Shown: positions 1 through 8,343, counted from the stretch's first letter. The stretch: DNA of 64,000 bases from Amycolatopsis thailandensis (GCF_002234405.1 NZ_NMQT01000091.1:17283-81282), one strand, 5' to 3'. The notes: generated by a model from the letters alone, not told the origin. A program made the numbers and translations.

Positions 1-61
1 ACGCCACGATCCCCATTCGGTGGCCGGTTCGTACCGGCCGTGGCGAGAAAAGAGAACAACC

Positions 62-217
62 ATGATCGTGCTCGGAGTCATCATCCTCGTGATCGGCCTG
101 ATCACCGGCATCTCCGTGCTGACCACCATCGGTGCCGTGGTCGCCGTCGCGGGTGTCGTTCTCGCGATCCTCGGTGGCACGGGGCGCAAGGTCGGCGGCC
201 GCGCGCACTGGTTCTGA
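62..217 (+). CDS. Small DUF6131-like membrane protein
   Basis: A 51-residue protein. Two hydrophobic helices (about residues 1-18 and 20-41) are joined by a short Thr/Ser turn and followed by a basic tail ending in HWF. This matches small actinobacterial membrane proteins of the DUF6131 type, whose function is unknown. The ATG at 62 is preferred over an upstream in-frame start because the hydrophobic segment begins there and a purine-rich GAGAAAAGAGAA lies just upstream. It is probably an integral cytoplasmic-membrane protein. Confidence 0.7.
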   Translation: MIVLGVIILVIGLITGISVLTTIGAVVAVAGVVLAILGGTGRKVGGRAHWF

Positions 218-252
218 GCCGATCCCCCGGGTCGAAACCGAGGAGACCAGGC

Positions 253-720
253 ATGGGCCCTACCAGGTCGCCTCGCCGATCGAGGCACACCACGGAATTG
301 TGGTCCGACTACTCCCGTATCCCGATGCCTCGCGAGGGTTCCGAAGAGGCGGTCTGGCAAGGCGACGCGCTGATCGTGGTACTGCGCGGCGATTTCGACT
401 CGACACGGAAGGCGTCGCTGCGGGCCTGTCTCGCCGCAGCGATCGCCGCCCGTCCCCGCGCTCTCCTGGTCGACGCGACCACGATGACCTTCGGGTCGGC
501 CAGCACGCTCTGGGAGTTGCTGACCGCCCAGGCGGACGCACGCCGTGACGGGGTGCCTTTCGCCATCCACACCACCGCGTACGCGATCTTGCGGCCCTTG
601 CGCACGTTAGGGCTCAACACCAGTTTGGCCGTCCATCGACGGCCGTCCGACGCGCGTAGATGGTTTCAGGAGGCCGGTATGCCGAGCGAGACGGAGGCGT
701 CTAGGCGAGATTCACCATGA
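253..720 (+). CDS. STAS-domain protein (anti-sigma factor antagonist-like)
   Basis: 155 residues with a single STAS fold: a beta strand LIVVLRGDFD, then a helix and RALLVDATTMTFGSAS, the place where SpoIIAA-type antagonists carry their phosphorylated serine. Such proteins usually bind anti-sigma kinases in partner switching. No RsbW-like kinase is adjacent. The 3' end overlaps the end of the convergent rskA gene by 20 bp. ATG 325 is an alternative start that would remove a basic N-terminus. STAS assignment is good; the partner is unknown. Confidence 0.7.
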   Translation: MGPTRSPRRSRHTTELWSDYSRIPMPREGSEEAVWQGDALIVVLRGDFDSTRKASLRACLAAAIAARPRALLVDATTMTFGSASTLWELLTAQADARRDGVPFAIHTTAYAILRPLRTLGLNTSLAVHRRPSDARRWFQEAGMPSETEASRRDSP

Positions 721-1423
721 CGACCGCCGGGACGGTGGGAGCGGGCGAACCGCCGGCGGGTTCCGCGGTGATGCCGACGCGGTCGATCCCGCCCGGCAGA
801 TCCGCGAGGACCGGTCGAGTCCGATGTGGACCGTCGTCGGCCAGCATCCCGGCGGAATGCACGCCGCTCTTCCCAATGAACCAGACCTGATACGCCTTGC
901 CGGGCGCCAGTGGCGGGAGATCACCGGCCAGCACGACGATCTTGCCCTGGCTCCGCGAGGTCACGACCGTGGCCGTCCCGGGTTCGGCGCCCTTGGCCGT
1001 CGAGGCGTCGGGCGCGGTGAGCACCGAGTTCACCGAGGCGAGTTGCCGCTGCGCGGGGTCGGTCCCCGGCTCGGTGTTCGTGGTGACCAGGCCGAACACC
1101 AGCGCCCCGGCGGCGGCCGCGGCGGCTCCCCACAGCGCTACCCGGATCGGTGGTTTCTTCGCCGCCCGGGGCCGGCGGACGGCCGCGACCAGAGGCGGCC
1201 ACTGGCGGGTCCGGGCGACCTGCGCGAGCGTCGCGTTCCGCAGTCTCGGCGGTGGAACAGCGGCGAGCGCCGACCCCAGGCGCGCCGCGGTCTCCTGGAA
1301 CTCCCGGACCTCCTGGGCGCACGCGGGGCAGCCGCGCAGATGCCTCTTGAACGCCTCGGCCTCCTCCTCCGGGACGGCGTTCACGGCGTAAGCCCCGGTC
1401 AGTATGTGCAGTTCCGCGGTCAT
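701..1423 (-). CDS. rskA: Anti-sigma-K factor RskA
   Basis: 240-residue membrane anti-sigma factor. The N-terminal zinc-binding anti-sigma domain carries HLRGCPACAQEV (HxxxCxxC). One transmembrane helix follows at about 95-115 (WGAAAAAAGALVFGLV), then an extracytoplasmic RskA C-terminal domain containing PPLAPGKAYQVWFIG. The start overlaps the stop of the upstream sigma gene by 4 bp, so the pair is translationally coupled. By family knowledge RskA holds SigK at the membrane and is released by regulated proteolysis. Confidence 0.92.
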   Translation of the reverse strand: MTAELHILTGAYAVNAVPEEEAEAFKRHLRGCPACAQEVREFQETAARLGSALAAVPPPRLRNATLAQVARTRQWPPLVAAVRRPRAAKKPPIRVALWGAAAAAAGALVFGLVTTNTEPGTDPAQRQLASVNSVLTAPDASTAKGAEPGTATVVTSRSQGKIVVLAGDLPPLAPGKAYQVWFIGKSGVHSAGMLADDGPHRTRPVLADLPGGIDRVGITAEPAGGSPAPTVPAVVMVNLA

Positions 1424-2019
1424 TGCCCCACCCCCAAGCAGTCACGCAACCGGATCAGGCCGTCGCGGATGCGGGTCTTCACCGTGCCGGGCGCGGTCTT
1501 GAGCACTTCCGCGACCTCCGGATAGGTGTAACCGTTGTAATAGGCCAGTACCACCGATTCCCGTTGCAGGTCGGTGAGCGCGGACAGGCACTGGCGCACC
1601 CGTTGCTGCTCCAGGTTGGTGATGGTCGATTCGGCGACCTCGTCGAACGGGCGCCGGAAGTCGAGCCTGCCCGCACGGTCGTCCCGGTCGAGCGCGGCCT
1701 GATGCGAACGCACGCGGTCCACGGCCCGCCGGTGCGCGATGGTGAGCACCCACGCCAGCGTGCTCCCCTTGCCCGGTTTGAACCGCGCCGCCGTCCGCCA
1801 CACCTCCACCAGGACTTCCTGGGTCACCTCCTCGGCGAACGTGCCGTTGCGGACGACCCTGTTCACCACGCCCCACACCGGTCCCGCCACGACGTCGTAC
1901 AGGTCGGCGAACGCCTGCTCGTCCCCGGCCGCGACGCGTTGCATCAGGCTCGCCTCGGCGGGCTCCGTTCCGGCGCCGCCGCTTCCGCGCGGACTCGTCC
2001 GCACACCCTCGACCATCAA
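1420..2019 (-). CDS. sigK: ECF sigma factor SigK
   Basis: 199-residue ECF-type sigma factor. Region 2 is at about 25-95 (DEQAFADLYDVVAGPVWG, with LTIAHRRAVDRVR at its end) and region 4 at about 135-195 (LAYYNGYTYPEVAEVL, a classical helix-turn-helix). Organisation and sequence match SigK, which controls secreted and redox-linked proteins in mycobacteria. The ATG at 2019 is used here; ATG 2016 is equally possible. It is first in the operon with rskA. Confidence 0.92.
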   Translation of the reverse strand: MMVEGVRTSPRGSGGAGTEPAEASLMQRVAAGDEQAFADLYDVVAGPVWGVVNRVVRNGTFAEEVTQEVLVEVWRTAARFKPGKGSTLAWVLTIAHRRAVDRVRSHQAALDRDDRAGRLDFRRPFDEVAESTITNLEQQRVRQCLSALTDLQRESVVLAYYNGYTYPEVAEVLKTAPGTVKTRIRDGLIRLRDCLGVGQ

Positions 2020-2140
2020 GCTGCCTCCACCTCACCCGACGCCCGGCTACGCGGTTCCGAGGCGTCTGGGAGGGATTCGACGCCGAGGGCGCCGCGGACT
2101 GGTCGGAAAGGCGGGAACACCCGAACGGGGGCGGGGCGGC

Positions 2141-2608
2141 CTACCCCTGATCTTCGAGCACGTTGTCCATTGTGGACCTCAGATGACGCAGAAAGGCCTC
2201 GAACCGCTCGATCTCTTCCGCCGGGTACTCGGCGACCAGCGCCGTGAGCCCCGCGCTGAACGGCCCGAAGAACTCCCGCGCGGGCCCTTGGATGTCGGGG
2301 CCGCTGCGCAGGGTCACCTTCCGCCGGTCGGCACTCTCCCGGGTCCGCACCACGTAACCGAGGCTCTCCAGCCGGTTCAGCAGGTTCGTGGTCGCGCCGG
2401 AGGTCAGCGCGACGCGTTCGCCGAGCCGGGCCGGGGAAAGCGGCGCGCCGGTGTCTTCGGCGTACAGGATCTCCACGAGTGCGGCGGCGTCGGTGGCGTG
2501 CAGGCCGAGCCAGTTCGCGAAACGCCGGGTGAACTCGGTGTAGTTCGCCCCGAAGCCGCGGAGGCCGTCCAGCAGCGACGCGCTCCGCGCCGCGACATCG
2601 TCCTCCAT
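2141..2608 (-). CDS. MarR-family transcriptional regulator
   Basis: 155-residue winged-helix repressor. The recognition region LTSGATTNLLNRLESLGYV is followed by the MarR wing RESADRRKVTLRSG. It is divergent from the P450 gene, and two tandem palindromes lie over the P450 promoter, so it probably represses the P450 and perhaps itself. ATG 2608 is preferred over GTG 2611 because GAGGAGGG abuts the GTG and would leave no spacing. Ligand unknown. Confidence 0.88.
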   Translation of the reverse strand: MEDDVAARSASLLDGLRGFGANYTEFTRRFANWLGLHATDAAALVEILYAEDTGAPLSPARLGERVALTSGATTNLLNRLESLGYVVRTRESADRRKVTLRSGPDIQGPAREFFGPFSAGLTALVAEYPAEEIERFEAFLRHLRSTMDNVLEDQG

Positions 2609-2630
2609 CACCCCTCCTCGGATCCGTGCT

Positions 2631-2689
2631 TTGACAACCTACCGGCCGGAAATATACCTTCATGATGAAGATACTTCACAGTGAAGGAG
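2631..2689 (+). promoter_or_regulatory. P450 promoter with twin MarR-type operators and ribosome binding site
   Basis: TTGACA at 2631-2636 and TATACC at 2653-2658 form a -35/-10 pair with a 16-nt spacer. Two tandem palindromes follow: CTTCAT-G-ATGAAG at 2658-2670 and CTTCAC-A-GTGAAG at 2674-2686, each with perfect 6-bp arms and centres 16 bp apart. They cover the -10 edge and expected transcription start. AAGGAG at 2684-2689 is the ribosome binding site for GTG 2695. Because transcription should start near 2665, the in-frame ATGs at 2662 and 2665 cannot be the real start. Confidence 0.75.
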
Positions 2690-2694
2690 TTGTT

Positions 2695-3807
2695 GTGCTC
2701 CCCGATCCCTTCGCCGCGACGACCCGCGGCATCACCGAGCCCGACCCTGTCCGCCCGGCGCTGCGGGCCGCCGGCCCTCTCGTAGAAGTGGCCGCCCCGG
2801 CGGGCGGAAGCGCGTGGATCGTGACCGAGGAGGAGCTGGCCCGCGAAGTCCTCTCCGACCCCCGCATCGCCAAAGACCCCGCGCTGGCCCCGGAAGACTG
2901 GGACCGCGCCGGGCTCGAACAGACCGCGGCGGAACAACCGTCCTTGACCACGCTGGACGGCCCCGGCCACGCGAGACTGAGGCGCGCGCACGCCCCGCTG
3001 CTGAGCGCCAAACGGATTCAGGCGCAGTCCGGCCGGATCCACGAGATCGCCCACGAACTGCTCGCCGGCCTGGGCGAGGAACCCGTCGACCTGATGGACG
3101 GGTTTTCGACCCGGTTCCCGCTGCTGGTCCTGCTCGATCTGCTCGGCATCCCGCTCGACCTGCTCGACGCCGCCGTGGACGCCTGCCGCCGCATGTCCAG
3201 TCCGGAACCGGGCGCGCAAGGCGAGGCCATCGGCGCGATCGCGGGCCTCGCGGCGGCGGGGCTGACGCCGGACCGGCACGGGCTCGCGGCGGAACTACGC
3301 GACCGTGTCCCACCAGGGACGACCGAAGACGACCTGAGGTATCACCTGTTCGCGTTGATCTTCGCCGGGCAGCTGACCACCGACGCCTCGATCGGCTTCC
3401 TGATCTCGCGGCTTCTCGACGGGGACAAGGCATCCGAGGACGACCTCGTCCGCGAGACCTTGCGGGACCATCCGCCCGCGCCGTTCACGCTCTGGCGGTT
3501 CACCACCGTCGAGCTCGACCTCGCCGGTACCAGGCTCCCCGCCCGGGCTCCCGTGCTCGTCGACATCCAGGGCATCAACACCGATCCCGGCCGTCGCCCC
3601 GGACCGGATCTGGCCTTCGGCGCGGGCTCGCACTTCTGCGTCGGCGCCCAGCTCGCGCAGCTCGAACTCCGGGCGGTGGCGACGGTTCTGCGCACGGACT
3701 TCCCCGGTGCCCGGCTCGCCGTGCCTTACGCCGGACTCCGGCAGGCGTTCCTCGGCGGCATCCAGGGCACGAGGCTCACCAGCCTGCCGGTGCTCCTGCG
3801 CGGCTGA
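2695..3807 (+). CDS. Cytochrome P450
   Basis: 370-residue P450 monooxygenase. The I-helix motif is FAGQLTTD, the K-helix ExxR is ETLR, and the haem-thiolate loop is FGAGSHFCVGAQ with Cys as axial ligand. The protein is short: the segment between INTDP and the haem loop (the meander) is contracted compared with usual 400-residue actinomycete P450s. GTG 2695 is chosen from the promoter position and AAGGAG. It is divergent from marR and probably repressed by it. No ferredoxin partner is adjacent. Substrate unknown. Confidence 0.9.
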   Translation: MLPDPFAATTRGITEPDPVRPALRAAGPLVEVAAPAGGSAWIVTEEELAREVLSDPRIAKDPALAPEDWDRAGLEQTAAEQPSLTTLDGPGHARLRRAHAPLLSAKRIQAQSGRIHEIAHELLAGLGEEPVDLMDGFSTRFPLLVLLDLLGIPLDLLDAAVDACRRMSSPEPGAQGEAIGAIAGLAAAGLTPDRHGLAAELRDRVPPGTTEDDLRYHLFALIFAGQLTTDASIGFLISRLLDGDKASEDDLVRETLRDHPPAPFTLWRFTTVELDLAGTRLPARAPVLVDIQGINTDPGRRPGPDLAFGAGSHFCVGAQLAQLELRAVATVLRTDFPGARLAVPYAGLRQAFLGGIQGTRLTSLPVLLRG

Positions 3808-3812
3808 AGAAC

Positions 3813-3845
3813 GGGCCGGGGCACGGAAAACCGCTGCCCCGGCCC
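3813..3845. terminator. Bidirectional hairpin terminator
   Basis: GGGCCGGGGCA (3813-3823) and TGCCCCGGCCC (3835-3845) form a perfect 11-bp stem with an 11-nt loop. It lies between the convergent P450 and CsbD genes and probably ends both transcripts. Confidence 0.7.
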
Positions 3846-3855
3846 GGAACGACCG

Positions 3856-4062
3856 CTACTTCTTGAAGGTGTCGCGGATCTTGTCCGCCGCGTCGCCGAC
3901 GGCGTCCTTCACGTTCTCGACGGCACCCTTGAGACCGGCCTTCGCCTGGTCCGTCTGGCCTTCCGCGCGCAGCTCCTCGTTGCCGGTGGCGTCACCGGCG
4001 GCCTCCTTGGCCTTACCGCCGAGCTCTTCGGCCTTGTTGCTGATCTTGTCGCCCAACGACAT
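3856..4062 (-). CDS. CsbD-family stress protein
   Basis: 68-residue, highly charged, mostly helical protein. It opens MSLGDKISNKAEELGGKAKE and contains GDATGNEELRAEGQTDQAK, the CsbD signature. ATG 4062 is chosen because GGAGGAGGA lies immediately upstream and homology begins there; a longer reading to 4143 adds unrelated Arg-rich sequence. CsbD proteins are general-stress-induced; biochemical role unknown. Confidence 0.88.
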   Translation of the reverse strand: MSLGDKISNKAEELGGKAKEAAGDATGNEELRAEGQTDQAKAGLKGAVENVKDAVGDAADKIRDTFKK

Positions 4063-4159
4063 CGGGTCCTCCTCCGTCCGTGGCGCCCGGATCGTGCGCC
4101 GACACAGGAAGGACAAGCGAAGATCGGGATTCGTCACGCGCACGGACGGGTGATCGCCC

Positions 4160-4576
4160 TCACCCCACGCGCCAGGGCATGTGCTGGAGCGTCCAGGTGT
4201 TGCCGTCCGGATCGCTGAAAGCCGCGTAGAAGACGCCGCCCAAGTCCTCGACCGGCCCGACTTCGGCGCCCCTCGCGATGAGCGCGGCCCTGGCCTCCTC
4301 GATGTCCGCGACCACCAGATGAAGCCCGCGCAGGGTCCCGACCGGCATGTCGAGCGTCGCGATCCCGGTGGCCAAGGTGATCGAGCAGGCGGAACCGGGC
4401 GGGGTGAGCTGGACGATCCGGACCCCGTCGGCGGGCCGGACGTCGACGTCGACGTGGAACCCGAGCCGCTCGGTGTAGAACTCCTTCGCCCGGTCGATGT
4501 CGCTGACCGGCACCGGGACGAGTTCGAGCAGGAACGTCCCCGGTGGTACCGGGGGCGCGGGCGGGGTGTCGGTCAC
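4160..4576 (-). CDS. VOC / glyoxalase-family protein
   Basis: 138-residue single-unit vicinal-oxygen-chelate protein. VPVSDIDRAKEFYTERLGF is the first beta-alpha unit and AAFSDPDGNTWTLQ the conserved C-terminal strand containing the metal-ligand position. Members are glyoxalases, dioxygenases or resistance proteins; sequence alone does not say which. It lies 27 bp downstream of the alpha/beta hydrolase and is probably cotranscribed with it. Confidence 0.82.
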   Translation of the reverse strand: MTDTPPAPPVPPGTFLLELVPVPVSDIDRAKEFYTERLGFHVDVDVRPADGVRIVQLTPPGSACSITLATGIATLDMPVGTLRGLHLVVADIEEARAALIARGAEVGPVEDLGGVFYAAFSDPDGNTWTLQHMPWRVG

Positions 4577-4603
4577 GGACGGTCCTTTCGTCGGAAGGGC
4601 TCT

Positions 4604-5491
4604 TCACCGAAGCAGCGAAGCCACCGCCGCGGCGAACGCTTCAGGGGCCTCCTGGGGAACGTTATGCCCGACCCCCGACAGAACCCGATGGTCGTACGAC
4701 CCGGTGAAGTATTCGCGGTCTCCTTCGGCGCTGGGCCCGCCGACGCCGTCGTCCCCGCTTTCGAGCACGACCGTCGGCACCGTGATGGGCGGTTCCTCCG
4801 CGATCAGGTCTTCGAGCGCCTGATACCGCGGATCCCCTTCCGCCAGGCCGAAGCGGTGCCGGTACGAGTGGATGACGACGTCGACGAAGTCCGGGTTGTG
4901 GAGACTGGGGGCGCTGGCCGGGAACGCCGCGTCGGCGCCCGCCCAGGTCGGCGACCAGGTGCGCCACAGCAGGGCGCACAGCTCTTCACGATTCTCCGTC
5001 AGCCCACGGCGGCCACGTTCGGAGTGGAAGTAATACTGATACCAGTAGGTGCGTTCCCATTCGGGTGGCGCGGGTTCGCCGGCGTAGGCGAGGTTCTGGA
5101 CGTTGTAGCCGTCCACCGAGACCAGCCCGCGCACGCGTTCGGGCCGGAGCGCGGCCGCGATGCACGCCGCGCGGCCGCCCCAGTCGTATCCGGCGACGAC
5201 GGCTTTCTCCAGCCCCAGCGCGTCCATCAAGTCGAGAAGATCCTGTGCGAGCGCGGCCTGCTGCCCGGACCGGGGCGTGGCGTCGTCGAGGAACCGCGTC
5301 CCGCCGAACCCGCGGAGATACGGGACGTACACCGAGGCGCCACCGGCAGCGACGACCGGGGCGACCTCGTCGTAGGCCCGCACGTCGTACGGGAACCCGT
5401 GGAGCAGGATCACCGGCGGCGCGCCCGCCTCACCGGCGTGTTCGTACTCGATCTCCAGGATCGGTGTGGTGACGCGCTTCGTGGCCATCAC
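4604..5491 (-). CDS. Alpha/beta hydrolase, epoxide-hydrolase/dehalogenase type
   Basis: 295 residues. The oxyanion segment is HGFPYDVRAYDEV, the nucleophile elbow GYDWGG has Asp (epoxide hydrolase/haloalkane dehalogenase style rather than Ser), and the late catalytic His is in SGVGHNVPQEAPEAF. An acidic residue in ESGDDGVGG is a candidate for the third catalytic member. Cytoplasmic, no signal peptide. Probably cotranscribed with the downstream VOC gene. Natural substrate unknown. Confidence 0.85.
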   Translation of the reverse strand: MMATKRVTTPILEIEYEHAGEAGAPPVILLHGFPYDVRAYDEVAPVVAAGGASVYVPYLRGFGGTRFLDDATPRSGQQAALAQDLLDLMDALGLEKAVVAGYDWGGRAACIAAALRPERVRGLVSVDGYNVQNLAYAGEPAPPEWERTYWYQYYFHSERGRRGLTENREELCALLWRTWSPTWAGADAAFPASAPSLHNPDFVDVVIHSYRHRFGLAEGDPRYQALEDLIAEEPPITVPTVVLESGDDGVGGPSAEGDREYFTGSYDHRVLSGVGHNVPQEAPEAFAAAVASLLR

Positions 5492-5509
5492 CGGATCCTT
5501 TCACGAAGG

Positions 5510-6058
5510 TCAGCCGGACCAGCCGCTCAGCCGGGTCAGAAGCCGTTCCAGGACCTCGGGATCCGCGCCGACGGGATCACCGGAGACCGGCTCGTCCACC
5601 AGGGTGCGGCGATCGCCCCGCCGCGGCAGCCGGACCTGCCCCGCGGACAGGCCACCGGGCAGCGGCAGCTCGCACCAGAGGGTCACGCCGCCGGTCGCGC
5701 TCGGCGCCACCCCGGTCCGCTCGCCCGGCGCGGGGGTCGGCACGGGGAGTCCGTCCAGCTCGTGGTCGACCTCGATGACCAGCACGTCCGACCGGAGGCG
5801 CAATCTCAGCGTCAGGAACGGCGGCTCCTTCGGATCGGCCGCGTCGACCAGCGTGCCCACCAATCTGGCGGCGGCGGTCTTCGCCTGATCGAGCAACGGC
5901 CGCAAGGACCAATCCGACAAGATGAGACGGACGAAGAGCTCGGAGCACAACACCGCGTTCGGTTGTGCCACCAGCCGGAGGTCGTCCACCTGGGAAGTGC
6001 GCGCGCTCAAACCAAGGCCTTCCTCGTCGACGTGCGAGCGTGCATCATGCCACTCCAT
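5510..6058 (-). CDS. Hypothetical protein, possible degenerate HATPase-like regulator
   Basis: 182 residues if started at ATG 6058; ATG 6130 is an alternative. The helix DQAKTAAARLVGTLVDAADP loosely recalls the N-box helix of RsbW-like ATP-binding regulators, and LRSDVLVIEVDHELDGLPV could be the following strand. No G-box is visible, so ATP binding is doubtful. The C-terminal part (about 120-182) is rich in Pro, Arg and Asp. It is divergent from the LysE gene. Real by codon use; function not recognised. Confidence 0.55.
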   Translation of the reverse strand: MEWHDARSHVDEEGLGLSARTSQVDDLRLVAQPNAVLCSELFVRLILSDWSLRPLLDQAKTAAARLVGTLVDAADPKEPPFLTLRLRLRSDVLVIEVDHELDGLPVPTPAPGERTGVAPSATGGVTLWCELPLPGGLSAGQVRLPRRGDRRTLVDEPVSGDPVGADPEVLERLLTRLSGWSG

Positions 6059-6159
6059 CCGGTGACGGACTCCGGCCGCCTCGATCAAGCCTTTGGTCCA
6101 GTGGAGTGAATCGACTTTGGTCCTGTCCATCGGGCCAAACGGCGCGCAGAGTGGGCGGC

Positions 6160-6771
6160 GTGAGCATCGCCTTCCTGATAACCACGCTGATCGTGGTCGC
6201 CACACCCGGCACCGGGGTGGTCTATACCCTCTCCGCCGGGCTGGCCCGCGGCAGGCGCGCGAGCATCATCGCCGCGATCGCCTGCACCCTCGGGATCGTC
6301 CCCCACATGGTGGCCGCGGTCACCGGCCTCGCGGCACTGCTGCACGCGAGCGCGGTGGCGTTCGAAATCATCAAGTACCTCGGCGTCGCCTACCTGCTCT
6401 ACATGGCGTGGGCGACGTTGAGGGACCGTGAAGCGATCGTCGTCGAGGGCGATCCCGAACCGGCTTCGGCGCTGCGGACGATCACCTCCGGTGTGCTGAT
6501 CAACGTCCTGAACCCGAAGCTGACGCTGTTCTTCTTCGCTTTCCTGCCCCAGTTCGTCCCGGCGGGCGAGCCCGGCTCCGTCCCGCGGATGCTGCTGCTC
6601 AGCGGAGTGTTCATGCTGGCGACCTTCGTGGTGTTCAGCGTGTACGGCGTCCTCGCCGCCGGCGTGCGCCACCACGTCCTTTCCCGGCCGCGCGTACTCG
6701 CCTGGACTCGGCGTGTCTTCGCCGGTTCCTTCGCAGCGCTCGGCGCCAAACTCGCGTTCACCACCCAGTAG
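6160..6771 (+). CDS. LysE/RhtB-family amino-acid exporter
   Basis: 203-residue integral membrane protein with six predicted helices. The N-terminal ATPGTGVVYTLSAGLARGRR matches the LysE/RhtB signature and INVLNPKLTLFFFAFLPQF is the conserved central motif. GTG 6160 is chosen because the family starts with a short tail before the first helix; GTG 6151 is possible. Exports amino acids or analogues across the cytoplasmic membrane. It lies 11 bp upstream of the B3/B4 gene. Confidence 0.9.
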   Translation: MSIAFLITTLIVVATPGTGVVYTLSAGLARGRRASIIAAIACTLGIVPHMVAAVTGLAALLHASAVAFEIIKYLGVAYLLYMAWATLRDREAIVVEGDPEPASALRTITSGVLINVLNPKLTLFFFAFLPQFVPAGEPGSVPRMLLLSGVFMLATFVVFSVYGVLAAGVRHHVLSRPRVLAWTRRVFAGSFAALGAKLAFTTQ

Positions 6772-6782
6772 ACAGGGCTCCC

Positions 6783-7412
6783 ATGCGACTCCAGCACCAC
6801 CCCGACGTCCGCGCCGAGCACCCCACCCTCGCCGTCGGCACCTTCGAGACCGCCGGCATCTCCCCCGAAATGCCGCTGGACATCGAGAAGTTCATCGCGC
6901 GGGCGACACGACGGCTCGCGGACGGCCCGGAATCGGAGTTCCCCGAGATCCAGGCCTGGCGCCGGGCGTTCGCCAAGATGGGCCTGAAACCCACGCAGTA
7001 CCGCTGCGCGTCGGAATCGCTGCTGCGCCGCCTCCGGAAAGAAGGCTCGCTCCCCCGGATCCATCCGGTGATCGACCTCTGCAACGCGGTCTCGGTCGCC
7101 TACGCCATCCCTGTCGCGGTGCTCGACGTCGCGAAGATCAGCGGTTCGCTGGAAGTCCGTCACGCGCGCGGCGACGAGAAGTACGTGACCTTCGCGGGCA
7201 CGGTCGAGCATCCGAACCCGGGCGAGGTGATCTTCGCCGACGAGGACGGGCAAGCCCACGCGCGGCGGTGGACGAACCGGCAGAGCGGGCATTCCGCGGT
7301 CTCCGCCACGACATCCGACGTGCTGATCGTCTCCGAAGGGCTGCACGCGACGGCGGCAGAGGACGTCCGGCTGCTGATCGAGGCCATCGCGGGCGAACTC
7401 AGGAGGCCTTGA
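6783..7412 (+). CDS. B3/B4 tRNA-binding domain protein
   Basis: 209-residue free-standing B3/B4 domain, the editing/binding module of phenylalanyl-tRNA synthetase beta. Recognisable parts are FAKMGLKPTQYRCASESLLR, LPRIHPVIDLCNAVSVAY and the late GHSAVSATTSDVLIVSEG. Stand-alone members may act in tRNA or amino-acid editing, but this is not established. Probably in an operon with the upstream LysE exporter. It overlaps the convergent ku gene by 14 bp. Confidence 0.85.
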   Translation: MRLQHHPDVRAEHPTLAVGTFETAGISPEMPLDIEKFIARATRRLADGPESEFPEIQAWRRAFAKMGLKPTQYRCASESLLRRLRKEGSLPRIHPVIDLCNAVSVAYAIPVAVLDVAKISGSLEVRHARGDEKYVTFAGTVEHPNPGEVIFADEDGQAHARRWTNRQSGHSAVSATTSDVLIVSEGLHATAAEDVRLLIEAIAGELRRP

Positions 7413-8343
7413 GCGCTTTCTCCAGCCCGGCGCGCGTCATCTTCGAACGCCCCTTGATGTCCCGTTCCCGCGCGAGCTTCTCCAGCTCCGCCTTCGACAA
7501 CGAGGACAGGTCGTTCTTCTTTGACGGCTTCTTCTGCGGAGGCTTCTTCGCCCCGGACTTCTTCTTGGTCTTCCCGCTCTCGACGCTCTTCGAAAGCGCC
7601 TCGAACAGGTCGACGATCTTCGTCGGCTCGCCGACCTCGGTGGCGGGCGTGATGGTCTCGCCCTTCTTCTTGGCCTTGATCAGCTTCCGGACCCGGTCGG
7701 TGTAGGTGTCGTGGTACTCCTCGGGCCGCCAGTCGTCACTCATGGCGTCGATCAGGTTGACGGCCATGTCGAGTTCCTTGCCGCGTGCTTTGGCCTTGCC
7801 CGGCAGATCCGGCAGCTCCTCGGCGGGATCCCGCAGGTCGGCGGCGAAATGCAGGGTGTTGAGCACCATGACGCCATCGCCCGAACGGACCAGCGCCAGG
7901 TACTCGCGGCCGCGCATGACGAATTTCGCGATCCCGGCCTTGCCCGACGAACGCATCGCTTCGAGCAGCAGCGCGTACGGACGCTCGAACTCGTCTTTCG
8001 CAGGCGCCAGCCAGTACGTCTTGTCGAAGAACGCCGGGTCGATGGCGTCCAGCTCGACGAAGCTCTCGATGTCGAGCGACTTCGACCTGCCGGGCGCGAT
8101 CTCGTCGAGTTCGCCGGGCTCGACGACGACGTACTCGCCGCTGTCGAGCTCGTAACCCTTGACGATGTCGTCGAAGTCGACTTCCTTGCCGGTGCGCTCG
8201 TTCACCCGCCGGTACCGGATGCGGTCCTCGGTGCCGCGCTGGAACTGGCGGAAGTGCACCGTGTGGTCCTCGACCGCGCTGTACAGCCGGACCGGCACCG
8301 TCACCAGGCCGAGTGAAAGCGAACCGCTCCAGACCGGACGCAT
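7399..8343 (-). CDS. ku: Non-homologous end-joining protein Ku
   Basis: 314 residues, longer than the roughly 270-residue mycobacterial Ku. The core begins MRPVWSGSLSLGLVTVPVRL and spans about 1-260; homodimeric Ku rings bind DNA ends and recruit LigD. The C-terminal extension (about 262-314) is Lys-rich and ends in a Rho-N/SAP-like helix pair (LSSLSKAELEKLARERDIKG, then SKMTRAGLEKALK), likely extra DNA binding. ATG 8343 is the start of homology. No ligD is in the window. Confidence 0.95.
   Translation of the reverse strand: MRPVWSGSLSLGLVTVPVRLYSAVEDHTVHFRQFQRGTEDRIRYRRVNERTGKEVDFDDIVKGYELDSGEYVVVEPGELDEIAPGRSKSLDIESFVELDAIDPAFFDKTYWLAPAKDEFERPYALLLEAMRSSGKAGIAKFVMRGREYLALVRSGDGVMVLNTLHFAADLRDPAEELPDLPGKAKARGKELDMAVNLIDAMSDDWRPEEYHDTYTDRVRKLIKAKKKGETITPATEVGEPTKIVDLFEALSKSVESGKTKKKSGAKKPPQKKPSKKNDLSSLSKAELEKLARERDIKGRSKMTRAGLEKALKAS

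Noticed and set aside
2662..2694. ATG 2662/2665 as P450 start
   Set aside because: They lie at the predicted transcription start and inside an operator palindrome; GTG 2695 has a proper ribosome binding site.
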